Origin: Cytophagales bacterium | GTDB taxonomy: Bacteria > Bacteroidota > Bacteroidia > Cytophagales > Microscillaceae | Length of the DNA: 64,000 nucleotides | Direction: 5' to 3' | NCBI GenBank assembly: GCA_004293905.1 | Contig: RDZE01000015.1 | Span: 186,001 to 250,000 of the forward strand | Shown: piece by piece, positions 35,378 to 45,343 of the stretch | Layout of the letters: each line of letters starts with the position of its first letter | How positions within the stretch are numbered: position 1 is the stretch's first letter | Made by a program: the position numbers and the translations under genes | Notes under the pieces: model-generated | Databases searched by the model: none | Told to the model about the DNA's origin: nothing | What the model saw: only the letters and a program-made list of their open reading frames with translations

Positions 35378-35385
35378 TATATTTG
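35378..35385 (+). promoter_or_regulatory. -7 element of the ChlI-like ATPase gene
   Basis: TATATTTG, 33 bases before the ATG at 35418, fits TAnnTTTG. Confidence 0.6.
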
Positions 35386-35417
35386 GCAGAACGTTTAATA
35401 AATTTAATCCCTATCTC

Positions 35418-36986
35418 ATGAGTTATTACCAACTATCTACACAAGATTTACTTTCTATCAATACATTGGGGGAGCTAAAAAAAGCAGGTTATGAAGCCCA
35501 ATCGATTCATGGAGAACTAAGACGCAATCTTATCACACATATCAAAGCAAAAAAATCAGTATTTGAAGGCATTTGGGGCTACGAAGACACTGTAATTCCT
35601 GATGTACAAAGGGCTATTTTATCGCAACATCATATCAATTTATTAGGTTTGAGAGGGCAAGCCAAAACCCGCATCGCACGTCTTATGATAGACCTCTTAG
35701 ATGAGGTAGTGCCTATGGTAGCAGGTGCAGAACTCAATGACGACCCCTTAGCTCCTATTTCGTTGTATGCCAAGCAGTTAATTGCTGAAAAAGGAGACCA
35801 AACATCTATAGAATGGATACACCGAAACGAACGATACACCGAAAAATTGGCAACCCCAGATGTGTCAGTAGCTGACCTTATTGGCGATGTAGACCCTATC
35901 AAAGCCGCAAACTTAAAACTTTCTTATGCTGATGAGCGCGTTATTCACTATGGTTTGATACCACGTGCCAATAGAGGTATTTTTGTGATTAATGAACTTC
36001 CCGATTTACAAGCACGCATACAAGTTTCTTTATTCAATATTCTTCAAGAGGGTGATATTCAAATTCGTGGTTTCAAACTTCGCTTACCCTTAGATATTCA
36101 GTTTGTTTTTACTGCCAACCCCGAAGATTATACCAATCGCGGAAGCATCGTAACTCCTTTGAAAGACCGTATAGACAGCCAAATCATCACGCACTACCCT
36201 AAAAATATAGAGATAGGCAAAAAAATTACACAACAAGAAGCACGTATTTCTGCACAACAAAAAGAAATAGTGCGTGTGAATCCTATGTTGGAAAATTTAA
36301 TAGAAGAAATAGCTATGGAAGCGCGCACAAGTGAGTATGTAGATGCCAAAAGTGGCGTTTCTGCAAGGCTTACTATTTCGGCTTACGAAAATCTAATCAG
36401 TGCGGCAGAAAGACGCGCCCTCGTTAATAGCGAAAAAAATACACAAGCACGCATCGCAGATTTTGTAGGTATTGTACCTTCTATCACTGGGAAAATAGAG
36501 TTGGTGTATGAGGGAGAACAAGAAGGAGCCCTAGTAGTAGCGCAAAATCTGATAGGGAAAGCTGTAAGAAAAATGTTTATGGGTTTCTTTCCTGACCCCG
36601 AAAAAATCAAGAAACAAAAAGGGGCAAATCCTTACAAACCTATTACTGATTGGTTTGGCGCAGGAAATGTTACTGATATACTCAATGACTGTACGGAGCA
36701 AGAGTATAAAAATGCTCTTTTCAAAGTAGTGGGGCTCTCTGAACTGATAGAACTGTATCATAGTAGTGAAGACTATGCCACAAAACTTTTATTGATGGAG
36801 TTTGCCCTGCATGGCTTGGCTGAATATTCTATGTTAAGTAGAAATTCCTTGCATACGGGTTTTGAGTTTCGCGATTTATTGAGCAGTATGTTTCAGATGC
36901 CCTCTGCCTATGACGACGATGATGATGAAGACTATGACGATGATGATGACGACGATGACAACAAAGGTGGTGGATTTAGACGTTAA
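35418..36986 (+). CDS. ChlI/MoxR-like AAA+ ATPase with Asp-rich tail
   Basis: The 522-residue protein has a Mg-chelatase/MoxR type AAA+ core: Walker A GLRGQAKT (near 77-84), Walker B GIFVINELPDL (near 186-196), and sensor/Arg-finger region ANPEDYTNRGSIVTPLKDRID. The usual partner with a VWA domain is not next door. The last 24 residues are an almost pure Asp run (14 Asp, broken by Glu, Asp-Tyr) followed by NKGGGFRR, encoded by mixed GAT/GAC codons. The tail may bind divalent metal or a basic partner. Related Bacteroidota proteins are annotated as magnesium chelatase but the bacterium is unlikely to make chlorophyll. Confidence 0.85.
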   Translation: MSYYQLSTQDLLSINTLGELKKAGYEAQSIHGELRRNLITHIKAKKSVFEGIWGYEDTVIPDVQRAILSQHHINLLGLRGQAKTRIARLMIDLLDEVVPMVAGAELNDDPLAPISLYAKQLIAEKGDQTSIEWIHRNERYTEKLATPDVSVADLIGDVDPIKAANLKLSYADERVIHYGLIPRANRGIFVINELPDLQARIQVSLFNILQEGDIQIRGFKLRLPLDIQFVFTANPEDYTNRGSIVTPLKDRIDSQIITHYPKNIEIGKKITQQEARISAQQKEIVRVNPMLENLIEEIAMEARTSEYVDAKSGVSARLTISAYENLISAAERRALVNSEKNTQARIADFVGIVPSITGKIELVYEGEQEGALVVAQNLIGKAVRKMFMGFFPDPEKIKKQKGANPYKPITDWFGAGNVTDILNDCTEQEYKNALFKVVGLSELIELYHSSEDYATKLLLMEFALHGLAEYSMLSRNSLHTGFEFRDLLSSMFQMPSAYDDDDDEDYDDDDDDDDNKGGGFRR

Positions 36987-36989
36987 TCT

Positions 36990-37805
36990 CTAATCTTTTT
37001 TTTCTTCCCATTGTATATGCAAAGAAGGCATTTTCTCTGATAAGGTATTTTTGTCGGCTTCGCTTAGTTGACTTTTGTGCCAAATGAGCGTTTGCAATGA
37101 GGGCAATGCCAATAAAACCGTAGGAAGTTGTGCGATTGGGTTGCGGCTCAATTCTAACCATTTCAGTTTTTGCAATTGGGCAAAAGAAGTGGGTAATTGC
37201 TGTATTTTGTTTTTATACAGATGCAATTCTTGTAGGTTGCTGAGGTTGCTGAGGGATTCAGGAATTTGTGTAATATTGTTTTTACTTAATCTTAGCACTT
37301 TTAATTGTTTAAGTTGGCTAATATTCGCAGGAATTGCCTTGATTTTATTGCCATAAAGATAGAGATGTTCAAGGCTATCAACACTAAGTAGTATTTCTGG
37401 AAAGCTGCTCATTTGATTGCTTCCTACATCTATTCTTTTTAGGTGTTTAAGATGTTGTATTTCTGTGGGCAGTTTTTTTATTCGATTGTCGTAGAGGTCT
37501 AAATATTCTAAGTTTTTCAAATCGAGTATCCAAGTGGGTATTTCTTTGAGTTTATTGCTATATAAGTAGAGTGTTCGCAGGTTGGTCATTTGAGCGATTT
37601 CGGGAGGAAGCGTTCGCATTTTTTTTTCACCCAGATTGAGAATATATACTTCTGTAGGTTTTTTAAGGGCTTCTTTGAGTGATTCATATACCTTTTTCTC
37701 TTTGGGTGGCTCAAAAATTACGATTTTTTCTTGTGCCACTGCCACGAAAGATAAATTGGCAAAAAAGTAGAAAAGCATCCAAAGAGGAATTGTTTTTTTG
37801 TGCAT
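36990..37805 (-). CDS. Secreted leucine-rich repeat protein, short paralogue
   Basis: The 271-residue protein has a signal peptide (cleavage near 24, AVAQ), the head motif VYESLKEALKKPTEVYILNL (about 39-58), and about eight LRR units. Head and repeats match the 467-residue LRR protein at 25564. It ends 3 bp from the ATPase gene on the opposite strand and starts 9 bp after a small hypothetical gene, so it probably belongs to the phosphorelay transcript. Confidence 0.85.
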   Translation of the reverse strand: MHKKTIPLWMLFYFFANLSFVAVAQEKIVIFEPPKEKKVYESLKEALKKPTEVYILNLGEKKMRTLPPEIAQMTNLRTLYLYSNKLKEIPTWILDLKNLEYLDLYDNRIKKLPTEIQHLKHLKRIDVGSNQMSSFPEILLSVDSLEHLYLYGNKIKAIPANISQLKQLKVLRLSKNNITQIPESLSNLSNLQELHLYKNKIQQLPTSFAQLQKLKWLELSRNPIAQLPTVLLALPSLQTLIWHKSQLSEADKNTLSEKMPSLHIQWEEKKD

Positions 37806-37814
37806 TATTGATGA

Positions 37815-38084
37815 TTATTTTTTGTGCATTATTTTTCTAAAAATCTCTTGTTGTTCTTCACTTTTTAGTTTTGTACTATCCTCTACTTGGGCTATTTTGC
37901 CGAGTAGGTCTATGAGTATATTCATGCGGTCTTCGGTGGTGAAAAATTTATTGACAACGATTAGATTTTGGTGTTTTAGTAAGCAATACCCTGATTTAAA
38001 ATTTCCTTGTTCGTAGCGTACCATATAGCCTATTTCTGCAAAGACCTCTTCGAGCGTGCTTAGGTTGGCTTTTGTATATCTCAT
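37815..38084 (-). CDS. Conserved hypothetical protein, 89 residues
   Basis: The 89-residue protein is a small alpha/beta domain (TLEEVFAEIGYMVRYE, then SGYCLLKHQNLIVVNKFF) with a charged C-terminal helix; no signal peptide. I recognise no function. It lies 18 bp after the CheY-like gene and 9 bp before the LRR gene, so it is likely cotranscribed with the two-component genes. Confidence 0.65.
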   Translation of the reverse strand: MRYTKANLSTLEEVFAEIGYMVRYEQGNFKSGYCLLKHQNLIVVNKFFTTEDRMNILIDLLGKIAQVEDSTKLKSEEQQEIFRKIMHKK

Positions 38085-38102
38085 GTTGTTTTTAGTGTAT
38101 AA

Positions 38103-38483
38103 CTATTGATTGATGATGGCTTTTACTTTCTCTACGAGCAGGTCGAAGTTGATGGGTTTGGGCATGTAGTCGTTGATACCTACTTTTTGAAAATCGTTCA
38201 TAGTATAGTTTTTGGCATTGCCCGTAATGGCGATGATGGGTATATTGGCTTTTTGGGTGTCTTCGAGCGCGCGTATTTGTCGGCTACATTCCATGCCGTC
38301 CATGATGGGCATGGTGATGTCCATGAGAATGACGTCAAAGGTTTGATTTTGAAGCATTTGCATTACTTCTTTTCCGTTTTTGGCTACGGTAATTTTGAAT
38401 TTTTGGAAGCTCAGTACTTTTGTCGCAATGTTTTGTATCACGGAGCTATCTTCGGCGATGAGTATGTGTTTTTCAGTTTCCAT
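38103..38483 (-). CDS. Single-domain response regulator (CheY-like)
   Basis: The 126-residue protein is a receiver domain with no output: acidic pair E11-D12, phospho-Asp D55 in LMDITMP, Thr87 and Lys109 in MPKP. Its start overlaps the end of the hybrid kinase gene by 11 bp, so the two are coupled and this protein is the likely recipient of phosphate from the kinase's Hpt domain. Confidence 0.93.
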   Translation of the reverse strand: METEKHILIAEDSSVIQNIATKVLSFQKFKITVAKNGKEVMQMLQNQTFDVILMDITMPIMDGMECSRQIRALEDTQKANIPIIAITGNAKNYTMNDFQKVGINDYMPKPINFDLLVEKVKAIINQ

Positions 38484-41334
38484 GACTTTGAAATTGGGTT
38501 ATTTGTTGCAAATATAATTTTTGAAATTGAAAAAAACTTTGTTGCAGGTCTTTAAATTTTTCTGGTATGGATTGGGTTTGGTTTTCGCGGAGTAGTAATT
38601 CTATTTGTTTACTCTGTTCTGCTATTTCTTTAATGCCTAAAGTGCCTGCTGTTCCTTTGAGGGTGTGGCAATTTTGCAATACGATTTGCCAATTTTGATT
38701 TTCTATGGCTTGTTGTGCTTCTTGGAGTAGATTTTTGGTTTCCTCTTCAAATTCTTGGTAAAATTCTTCTACGTTGCCATATTGTGAGAGTTGTTGTATG
38801 ATTTCTTGCGCTATGGGTTGTGTTTTTGCGTTAGGGATATATTCTTGGAGTTTTTTCACTAAGTTTTCGGCTCTTACGGGTTTTGCGATGTAGTCGTCTA
38901 AGCCTTGTGCAATGAACTTTTGGCGGTCTTCTTCCATAGAATAGGCAGTCATGGCGATGATGGGAGGCGTCTGTTTATCGAGTGCTTTGATGGCTTGTGT
39001 GGTTTCTATGCCGTCCATTTCGGGCATTTGAATGTCCATGAGTATGAGTTGGTAGTTTTGTTGGCTAATTTTCTCTATGGCTTCTTTTCCACTTGCGGCG
39101 GTATCAACTTGACAACCTATTTTTGTTAAAATATTATGTGCCACTTTTCTATTTATGTTATTATCATCTACTACTAATATAAAAGGGCTTTGGTCGGTGC
39201 TGTATAGGTGTTGGGGTATTTCGTCTTTTTCGTTGTTTTCGATGGTGCTGGTTTGGTAGCTGGGCAGGCAGGCAAAAGTGAACCAAAAAGTACTTCCTTT
39301 TCCTAATTGGGAATTGATGCCTATGTCGCCGTTCATGAGTTGGCAAAGTTCTTTAGAAATGGCTAATCCTAAGCCTGTTCCGCTGTGCGATTTATTGAGT
39401 GCGTTGTCTAATTGGGTAAAATTGCTAAATAATACTTCTTGGTCTTCGGGTTTGATGCCTATGCCTGTGTCTTGTACTTCTATTTTGAGCCAAATGGTTT
39501 CTTTGTTGGCATCAGCAGGAATATTGGAGGGTTCTATGGGGTGTACTTTTATTTTTATTTCACCATTTTGAGTGAATTTGATGGCATTGGAAGTGAGATT
39601 GGATAAAATCTGCAAGAGCCTTGTTTCGTCTGCAATGATATGGGGCGGAATGGTTTCCTCTATATAGTATTCTATGGTGTTATTTTTCGCATTGGCTTGT
39701 GGTGCGAAAAGTGCTTGGTTTTTTTCTATCATTCCCTTCAATTCCATTGGTTTGGGTTGGATTTCCATTCTGCCTGCTTCTATTTTAGAGAGGTCTAAGA
39801 TGTCGTTGAGAATGGACATGAGGGTTTCAGACGATTTTTTGAGGGTGTATATGTATTCTGTTTGTTCTTGGTCGAGTTGTGTGGTTTTCATGAGGTCTAT
39901 CATTCCGATGATGCCATTCATGGGGGTTCTTATTTCGTGGCTCATATTTGCCAAGAAATTTTGTTTTACTTGTAAAGATTTGAGCACTTCGGCTTCGGCA
40001 TTTTTCTTGGCAGTGATGTCGTGTGCCATTGCTGATACTTCTTCTATTCTGTTATTGAGGCGTATGGGGTTGAGGTATACTTCTTCCCAATAGGGTTTTC
40101 CTTTTCGGGTGGTGTATTCTATCTCGAAGTATTGGGGAATGCCAGCAAAAGCGGCTTCGTATTTCTGATTCCATAGTTGTAGTTTTCCGTCTTTGTCTAA
40201 TTCGGTTTGCAAATCGGGCATGGGGCTATGAAGCAAGGGGCTGAGATGGTAGCGTTTTTGTAATGATTCGGCATAAATACGGTTGAACGAAACGAGTTCT
40301 CTTTTTCTATTTACCGACCAGATGGCGTGTGAAGTGCTTTCGAAGATGGCTTGTAGGTGTGCGGTTTGTGCGGCTAATTCTTCTTCGTAGGTTTTGCGTT
40401 GTATGGCTAAGGCTATTTGCCCTGAGATAAAATCTAAGAGTTCTAAATCGGAGGCATCGTAGATTTGGCGGTGTGTGTATGATTTTACAGAAATGACACC
40501 AATGACTTTGTTCTCGAATCGTAATGGCACGCCTATCCATACTTTGGGCAGTGGGCTGTAGGGTTGAATGCCTTTTTCGATGATGAGTTTTACGATGTCT
40601 TCTTCGTACAGAAAGAGGGCTTTTGCTTCTTTCATAACTAACTCTGTGAGTCCGTTGGCTAATTTTCGTTGTTTGAATTTGATGGTATCGTTTTGGGCTT
40701 CGTCTACATAGTAGGGAAATGTGATGTTATCGGTTTGGGTGTCATGGAGTTTGATGTAGAAATTTTTGGCATCTATTACTTTAGAAAGTTCTTGGTGTAT
40801 GTTTTGGTACAGTTGTCTTAGGTCGCGGCTTTTGGCAGTGAGGTTGGCGATGCTATAGTAGAGTGTTTGTGCTTTTTCGGCTCTTAATTGGTCAGTGATG
40901 TCGTAGAGGATTCCTCTGATGGCTATTAGTTGCTGGTTTTCATATTTGAGTTCTATATTTCCTTCTGCTTCTATGGTTTTTCCATTTTTATTGAGCAGGG
41001 TGGTTCTAAAATGAGGGATAAGGGTGATATTTTGCTTGGTAAGTTCTCCGATTACCTTGGTTCCTTCTTGCCATATTTTTTCGGGAATGATGTGGTGTAG
41101 TTTTAAGAGGCTGAGTTCTTCTTTGGAGAATCCTAATTTTTTCTGAAAAGTTTTATTGACAAATAAAAAATCGCCATTGGCAGAGCATACGATGATGAGG
41201 TCGTTGGCATTGTCCAATAAATCTTGTAGGGCTTCATTGGTTTTTTGAAGCGTGATGTCTTGCTGTGCGCTAAGTGTTTGTATGATTTGCAGCAGTTCTT
41301 GTTTGGTTTTCTTTAGCAATTTTTCATCTATCAT
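38473..41334 (-). CDS. Hybrid sensor histidine kinase with receiver and Hpt domains
   Basis: The 953-residue protein has no transmembrane helix, so it is cytosolic. Domains in order: PAS (about 35-150), GAF (about 165-312), PAS (about 325-445), HisKA with SHEIRTPMN (His466), HATPase with N583, DTGIGI and GTGLGL, receiver with phospho-Asp767 in LMDIQMP, and C-terminal Hpt with [11 protein letters not shown] (His890). All phosphorelay residues are present. The relay probably runs His466, Asp767, His890 and then to Asp55 of the CheY-like protein encoded with 11 bp overlap. The signal is unknown but must be internal. Confidence 0.94.
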   Translation of the reverse strand: MIDEKLLKKTKQELLQIIQTLSAQQDITLQKTNEALQDLLDNANDLIIVCSANGDFLFVNKTFQKKLGFSKEELSLLKLHHIIPEKIWQEGTKVIGELTKQNITLIPHFRTTLLNKNGKTIEAEGNIELKYENQQLIAIRGILYDITDQLRAEKAQTLYYSIANLTAKSRDLRQLYQNIHQELSKVIDAKNFYIKLHDTQTDNITFPYYVDEAQNDTIKFKQRKLANGLTELVMKEAKALFLYEEDIVKLIIEKGIQPYSPLPKVWIGVPLRFENKVIGVISVKSYTHRQIYDASDLELLDFISGQIALAIQRKTYEEELAAQTAHLQAIFESTSHAIWSVNRKRELVSFNRIYAESLQKRYHLSPLLHSPMPDLQTELDKDGKLQLWNQKYEAAFAGIPQYFEIEYTTRKGKPYWEEVYLNPIRLNNRIEEVSAMAHDITAKKNAEAEVLKSLQVKQNFLANMSHEIRTPMNGIIGMIDLMKTTQLDQEQTEYIYTLKKSSETLMSILNDILDLSKIEAGRMEIQPKPMELKGMIEKNQALFAPQANAKNNTIEYYIEETIPPHIIADETRLLQILSNLTSNAIKFTQNGEIKIKVHPIEPSNIPADANKETIWLKIEVQDTGIGIKPEDQEVLFSNFTQLDNALNKSHSGTGLGLAISKELCQLMNGDIGINSQLGKGSTFWFTFACLPSYQTSTIENNEKDEIPQHLYSTDQSPFILVVDDNNINRKVAHNILTKIGCQVDTAASGKEAIEKISQQNYQLILMDIQMPEMDGIETTQAIKALDKQTPPIIAMTAYSMEEDRQKFIAQGLDDYIAKPVRAENLVKKLQEYIPNAKTQPIAQEIIQQLSQYGNVEEFYQEFEEETKNLLQEAQQAIENQNWQIVLQNCHTLKGTAGTLGIKEIAEQSKQIELLLRENQTQSIPEKFKDLQQSFFQFQKLYLQQITQFQSHGN

Positions 41335-41339
41335 TGTAT

Positions 41340-41936
41340 TTAGAATTTTTGCAAAGATTTGAGAAATACTCTTTTATTGAGGTTGATTGTGTGTTTTTTG
41401 AGCAGATGCAATACAAAGCCACTGAAGATGAAACCGCCCATGATAGACCATGTTTCGGTGGTTACTTCAGAGAGTTTGCTTCCATTAGGGTTGAAAAGGT
41501 CGCCTGCCAAATAGAAAAGCCCAAAGATGGGGAAATAAAAACTTCCTTGATTGATGAACCAGCCTGTTCTGTATAGGCGTATTTTGTTGATTTCTTCAAA
41601 TTGGTATTTTTCGCCTCCAAAAATGACAAAGTAATTGTCGCCTACATAGGCTAAGGGAGCTTCAATCCAGCCTTTTTGGTTTTTGAGTTTAAAAGTGAGG
41701 TCATCGCCGGGGTAGAATTTTCTTCTCTTGAGGCTTCCTAAGCGTTCGAGGGCTAAATAGTTGTCGGCTAATCGTTTATTGACTACAAGTACGGTGTCGT
41801 ATTGTTCGTTTTTTATTTCTATAGATTGTACTTCGGTTGCTTGTTCGGTAGAGTCTTTAATTTGTGCTTTACTTTGCTGTGCAATAAGCAATGTGTAAGA
41901 AATAGCGAGAAAAAGGTAAACATTTTGGGTGTTCAT
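41340..41936 (-). CDS. Secreted or membrane hypothetical protein
   Basis: The 198-residue protein has an N-terminal signal-like helix (cleavage near 25, SKAQ), a beta-rich middle ([14 protein letters not shown], then [18 protein letters not shown]), and two hydrophobic stretches near the end (about 125-145 and 160-180). No known motif. It overlaps the upstream acetyltransferase gene by 4 bp and ends 5 bp before the hybrid kinase start, so the three may share a transcript. Confidence 0.65.
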   Translation of the reverse strand: MNTQNVYLFLAISYTLLIAQQSKAQIKDSTEQATEVQSIEIKNEQYDTVLVVNKRLADNYLALERLGSLKRRKFYPGDDLTFKLKNQKGWIEAPLAYVGDNYFVIFGGEKYQFEEINKIRLYRTGWFINQGSFYFPIFGLFYLAGDLFNPNGSKLSEVTTETWSIMGGFIFSGFVLHLLKKHTINLNKRVFLKSLQKF

Positions 41937-42385
41937 ACTTGTTTTATCATTTTGAAATGCTCAATGTTGCACTCTTCAAATTTATCGCCTATGGGTTGGA
42001 ATCCAAATTTTTGGTACAAAGGCATGGCTTGGATTTGTGCGTGTAGGTATAACAGTGTCGGTGCTTGTTTGGTTTGTTCGGCGATGTCTTCGAGCACCTT
42101 TTTTACTAAGGCAGTTCCTACGCCTTTACCTCTGTAGGGGGCTAATACAGCGAATCGTTCTAATTTGATGCCTTTCTCTGTTATTCTCCATCGGGCTGTT
42201 CCACAAGGGTTTTCGGCTTCGTCTGTGGCTAAAAAATGGGTAGAAATTTGTTCGTATTCGTCATACTCTTCTTCTGCGGGAACTTGCTGCTCTTCTACGA
42301 ATACTTTTTGCCTGATGGCGAAGGCTTTTTCTTGGTCTTGTTTAAGGGCGATTTTTTTCACTAAAATTCTTGTGTCGTTTTCCAT
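41933..42385 (-). CDS. GNAT family N-acetyltransferase
   Basis: The 150-residue protein has the GNAT fold: IRQKVFVEEQQVP near the start, the acetyl-CoA pyrophosphate loop APYRGKGVGTALV (about 83-95), and a C-terminal LYQKFGFQPIG segment. The layout is like ElaA/YjcF type enzymes. The substrate is unknown. It starts a run of overlapping genes leading into the hybrid kinase. Confidence 0.9.
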   Translation of the reverse strand: MENDTRILVKKIALKQDQEKAFAIRQKVFVEEQQVPAEEEYDEYEQISTHFLATDEAENPCGTARWRITEKGIKLERFAVLAPYRGKGVGTALVKKVLEDIAEQTKQAPTLLYLHAQIQAMPLYQKFGFQPIGDKFEECNIEHFKMIKQV

Positions 42386-42518
42386 TGATTATCAAGCATT
42401 TATATTTTTTTATATATTTTTTTTAACTTTTTATTTATAAAAGTTAAACAAAATTAAATTTTACGAGGTTATATGAGTAGGTTTTCATAATTGTAAGTTT
42501 TTGATTAGTTAGGTTTTG

Positions 42519-42549
42519 TAGACTTTAAGGACTTTGTCTTTAAAGTCTA
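42519..42549. other. Hairpin in intergenic stretch
   Basis: TAGACTTTAA and TTAAAGTCTA form a 10-bp stem just after the stop of the gene at 42558-43667. There is no strong T tract, so it may be a weak terminator or an RNA end. Confidence 0.4.
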
Positions 42550-42557
42550 TTTCATTT

Positions 42558-43667
42558 TTATTTATTGGGTTTAATTTCTGCATTTTTACCAATTTTTGCA
42601 AGTAATTCGGCATCTTTTTTCAAAAATATTTTGAGTTGTTCCGCCCATGTAGAGTCGTTTTGCAGTGCTGTTTTCATTTTAACGATGGCTTTGTTGTTTT
42701 TTACGATTTGCTCGTCTAATTTTCGCCATTCTACATAATCGCGGTAGCTGGCTTCCTGCCCTGTTTTGAGCAGATAGTCGTAGCGTTGTGTGAGGTCTTG
42801 GCAGGCTTTGATGACGGAGGTATTTTGGAAAATCAGTTGTTCGGCTTGGTTCACTTCTGTGCCTGCTATTTCTAAATTAATTTTTATTTGCCCTTTTATT
42901 TCTTCAAATGTTCTGTATTCTTGTTCTATTTGTTGGGTTGTTGGGTTTTGTTGGGTCTGTTGCAATTGTTGGGCTATGTTTATCGATTTATAGCGAAAGC
43001 CTTGTATTTCGGTGATGCTTCCGTAGTGGCTTCCTATAGAGATTCTGAGTTGTTCTATGCGTTGTAGGCATTGTTGGTTGCTTCGCTCTAATTGGCTAAT
43101 GGCTTTTTGGGTTCGTTCTATATTTTGTTGTGTCTGTTTAAGTGTTTCTTGTTTTCGTATGATTGATTTTTGGAGGGTGATGTGAAGGGGTTCTGGTTTT
43201 TTGAGGAACAATACCCTGATTTCGGAGGGCATAATGTACCAAGAGAATACCAAACCTGCAACGATGAGCGTGATTTTGAATATTTGTAAGTCGCTGTATA
43301 GTAGATAGTTGTTGAGTATTCGGCTTTTATCGGTAGGAATTTGTATGGATTTGCCTTCGAGCATTCGGGATTCTACTTCGAGCATAAATTTCTGATAAAG
43401 TCGGTTGCCTTCCCATCTGTTTTTGATGAAAATGACTAAGAAAACTGACCATATTAGTAGCCAAAAAGGGGTTATCCAGAGAGCAAGTGCGAGCGAGAGT
43501 TGGTAAGCAACCCCTAAAATGATGCAAAGTCCTATCATAAAACTGAGTAAGAGCCCTATCGCTACGCGCCGCATATATTTGGTGGTGGCGTAGAGTTTTT
43601 GCCAAGGGCTGAGGGTTTGATAGGTGTTAAGTCTATTGGTGAATATTTTTTTTAGTCTATTAATCAT
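42558..43667 (-). CDS. Membrane protein with coiled-coil domain
   Basis: The 369-residue protein has two close hydrophobic helices (about 35-80) and a third (about 130-150), then about 200 residues of Gln-rich coiled coil (for example ETLKQTQQNIERTQKAISQLE near 172-192). No family recognised. It lies alone between the acetyltransferase and nrdB on the same strand, with a hairpin after it and a terminator before it. Confidence 0.68.
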   Translation of the reverse strand: MINRLKKIFTNRLNTYQTLSPWQKLYATTKYMRRVAIGLLLSFMIGLCIILGVAYQLSLALALWITPFWLLIWSVFLVIFIKNRWEGNRLYQKFMLEVESRMLEGKSIQIPTDKSRILNNYLLYSDLQIFKITLIVAGLVFSWYIMPSEIRVLFLKKPEPLHITLQKSIIRKQETLKQTQQNIERTQKAISQLERSNQQCLQRIEQLRISIGSHYGSITEIQGFRYKSINIAQQLQQTQQNPTTQQIEQEYRTFEEIKGQIKINLEIAGTEVNQAEQLIFQNTSVIKACQDLTQRYDYLLKTGQEASYRDYVEWRKLDEQIVKNNKAIVKMKTALQNDSTWAEQLKIFLKKDAELLAKIGKNAEIKPNK

Positions 43668-43709
43668 ACTTTAACTGTTTTTCAAAATCTTTGCCGTTTT
43701 GAAAAGAAA

Positions 43710-43739
43710 ACTCCCAAAAATGAATGTTTTTTTGGGAGT
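43710..43739 (-). terminator. Probable terminator of nrdB
   Basis: ACTCCCAAAAA and TTTTTGGGAGT form an 11-bp stem with an 8-base loop 29 bases beyond the nrdB stop. Confidence 0.65.
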
Positions 43740-43767
43740 AATATTGTTAAATAGATTGTTGGTCGGG

Positions 43768-44757
43768 TTAAAAATCTTCGTCTAAGGAGAATGTATGTTG
43801 TGCTTTGTCTTTGGCTACTCCTGCTTTTGAGTATTCGGCTACACGATTTTCGAAGAAGTTGGTTTTGCCTTGCAAGGAGATAAGATCCATAAAATCAAAG
43901 GGATTTTCTACGTTATAGCATTTTTCGTAGCCTAAGGCTGTGAGCCAAAAATCGGCTACATATTCGATGTATTGGGACATGAGTTTGGCATTCATACCAA
44001 TCAGATTGACGGGGAGGGCATCGGTAACGAACTCTTGTTCTATGCGTACAGCATCTTGAATGATGGCATATACGCGCTCTTGTGGCAATTTGTTAGTTAC
44101 GTATTTGGTATAGAGTAGGCAGGCAAATTCACAGTGTAGGGCTTCATCGCGAGAGATGAGTTGGTTTGAAAAACTTAAACCGGGCATGAGTCCGCGTTTT
44201 TTGAGCCAAAAGATAGAGCAAAAACTTCCTGAAAAGAAAATGCCTTCTACGGCAGCAAAAGCAATGAGTCGCTCCACGAAATTGTCGCTGTTAATCCATT
44301 TCAGTGCCCATTGTCCTTTTTTTTGCACACATTCTACATTTTGGAGAGCATTGAAGAGGTAGTCTTTTTCTTGAGTATCTTTGATGTAGGTATCGATGAG
44401 TAAGGAATAGGTTTCGGAGTGGATATTTTCCATCATCACTTGAAAACCATAAAAACAACGTGCTTCGGGTGCTTGTACTTCTTTCATGAAGTTCACTACT
44501 AAATTTTCATTCACGATGCCATCGCTGGCAGCAAAAAAAGCCAAAACATGTTTAACAAAATGGCGTTCGTTGTCGCTGAGGGTTTCCCAATCTTTCAAAT
44601 CGGGTGAGAGGTCTATCTCTTCGGCAGTCCAAAAAGAGGCTTCCGCTTGTTTATACATTCTCCACATGTCGCTGTTTTGGATAGGGAAAAGTACAAACCG
44701 ATTGGGGGACTCTTTGAGCAGAGGTTCGTTGGTTAAGGTTTGGGTATTTTGTAGCAT
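43768..44757 (-). CDS. nrdB: Ribonucleotide reductase class Ia small subunit
   Basis: The 329-residue protein is of the eukaryote-like R2 type: motifs [34 protein letters not shown] (the radical Tyr is in this segment), [13 protein letters not shown] and [11 protein letters not shown] with the di-iron ligands. It holds the Fe-Tyr radical used by NrdA to reduce nucleotides. The C-terminal tail FSLDEDF is the expected NrdA-binding type. nrdA is not in the window. The gene marks the left edge of the accessory island; its promoter follows at 44840. Confidence 0.97.
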   Translation of the reverse strand: MLQNTQTLTNEPLLKESPNRFVLFPIQNSDMWRMYKQAEASFWTAEEIDLSPDLKDWETLSDNERHFVKHVLAFFAASDGIVNENLVVNFMKEVQAPEARCFYGFQVMMENIHSETYSLLIDTYIKDTQEKDYLFNALQNVECVQKKGQWALKWINSDNFVERLIAFAAVEGIFFSGSFCSIFWLKKRGLMPGLSFSNQLISRDEALHCEFACLLYTKYVTNKLPQERVYAIIQDAVRIEQEFVTDALPVNLIGMNAKLMSQYIEYVADFWLTALGYEKCYNVENPFDFMDLISLQGKTNFFENRVAEYSKAGVAKDKAQHTFSLDEDF

Positions 44758-44839
44758 ACTGTATAATTTGAGTAAGAAGATATTGTATTTGTTTTCGTGG
44801 AAAAAGGAGTATAAGGCTATTTGCTCCTGATTTGAAACT

Positions 44840-44847
44840 CAAAGATA
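44840..44847 (-). promoter_or_regulatory. -7 element of nrdB
   Basis: TATCTTTG on the minus strand, about 83 bases before the nrdB ATG, fits TAnnTTTG. Confidence 0.6.
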
Positions 44848-45029
44848 ATCAAAATTGTTTTTTTTTCAAAATTAAATGAATTAGTCTATAAAACGCTGAT
44901 TATCAATAATTTATCGTTTTAAAAATTGACCTATACTTTTGTTTTTATGACTGTATTGTTCTATCGGTTGGATTTTTTTTTGGGAAGAAAGTTAGGGTTA
45001 TTTCATAACGATGCGCGTAGTCCAGCGTT

Positions 45030-45250
45030 CTAAAAAATCTCAAACATTTTGAGTGCATTAAAGAGGTTTGTTTTTTTGTATCCTGCCCCACATTTTTTTG
45101 TGAGTACCTTACTTAATTCTGTGATAAAACTTTTACCATATTCAGGTTTTTGATTCTGCAAAAGTACTGTTTTTATCTCCTTAACCTATAATGCCAATCT
45201 AAATTACTCATAATAGCATTCACGCTCAAAGCCACCTGCTTATTAAAGTT
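45030..45250 (-). pseudogene. Decayed DUF1016/YhcG-type PD-(D/E)XK nuclease, N-terminal part
   Basis: On the minus strand one frame (about 45250-45182) reads NKQVALSVNAIMSNLDWHY, and after a frameshift another (45185-45030) reads KTVLLQNQKPEYGKSF, ITELSKVLTKKCGAGY, KKTNLFNALKMFEIF and a stop. This reproduces the DUF1016 N-terminal pattern (VN, YWHIG, LQNQ.AEYGK, LS..LT..FG.GY...NL...), with the rest of the gene gone. The family comprises nucleases found in defence islands. The stretch from 44860 to 45030 beyond it shows no gene. Confidence 0.7.
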
Positions 45251-45343
45251 ATTATTTTTGTAATGGCTTGTTTTTCTATACATAGTAATTTGAATATGCA
45301 AAGAAAAATGAAATTCTTTTACATATCTTATTTAGCATTTGCT

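Noticed and set aside
36900-36965. Simple-sequence repeat as a stand-alone element
   Set aside because: It is in frame and encodes the Asp-rich tail of the ATPase.
35418-36986. Chlorophyll-synthesis magnesium chelatase subunit
   Set aside because: No partner ChlD/ChlH or VWA gene nearby; the ATPase fold alone does not show that function.
44860-45030. Coding sequence next to nrdB
   Set aside because: Only short frames without start context; one minus frame after the DUF1016 stop reads a few plausible residues but is too short to call.
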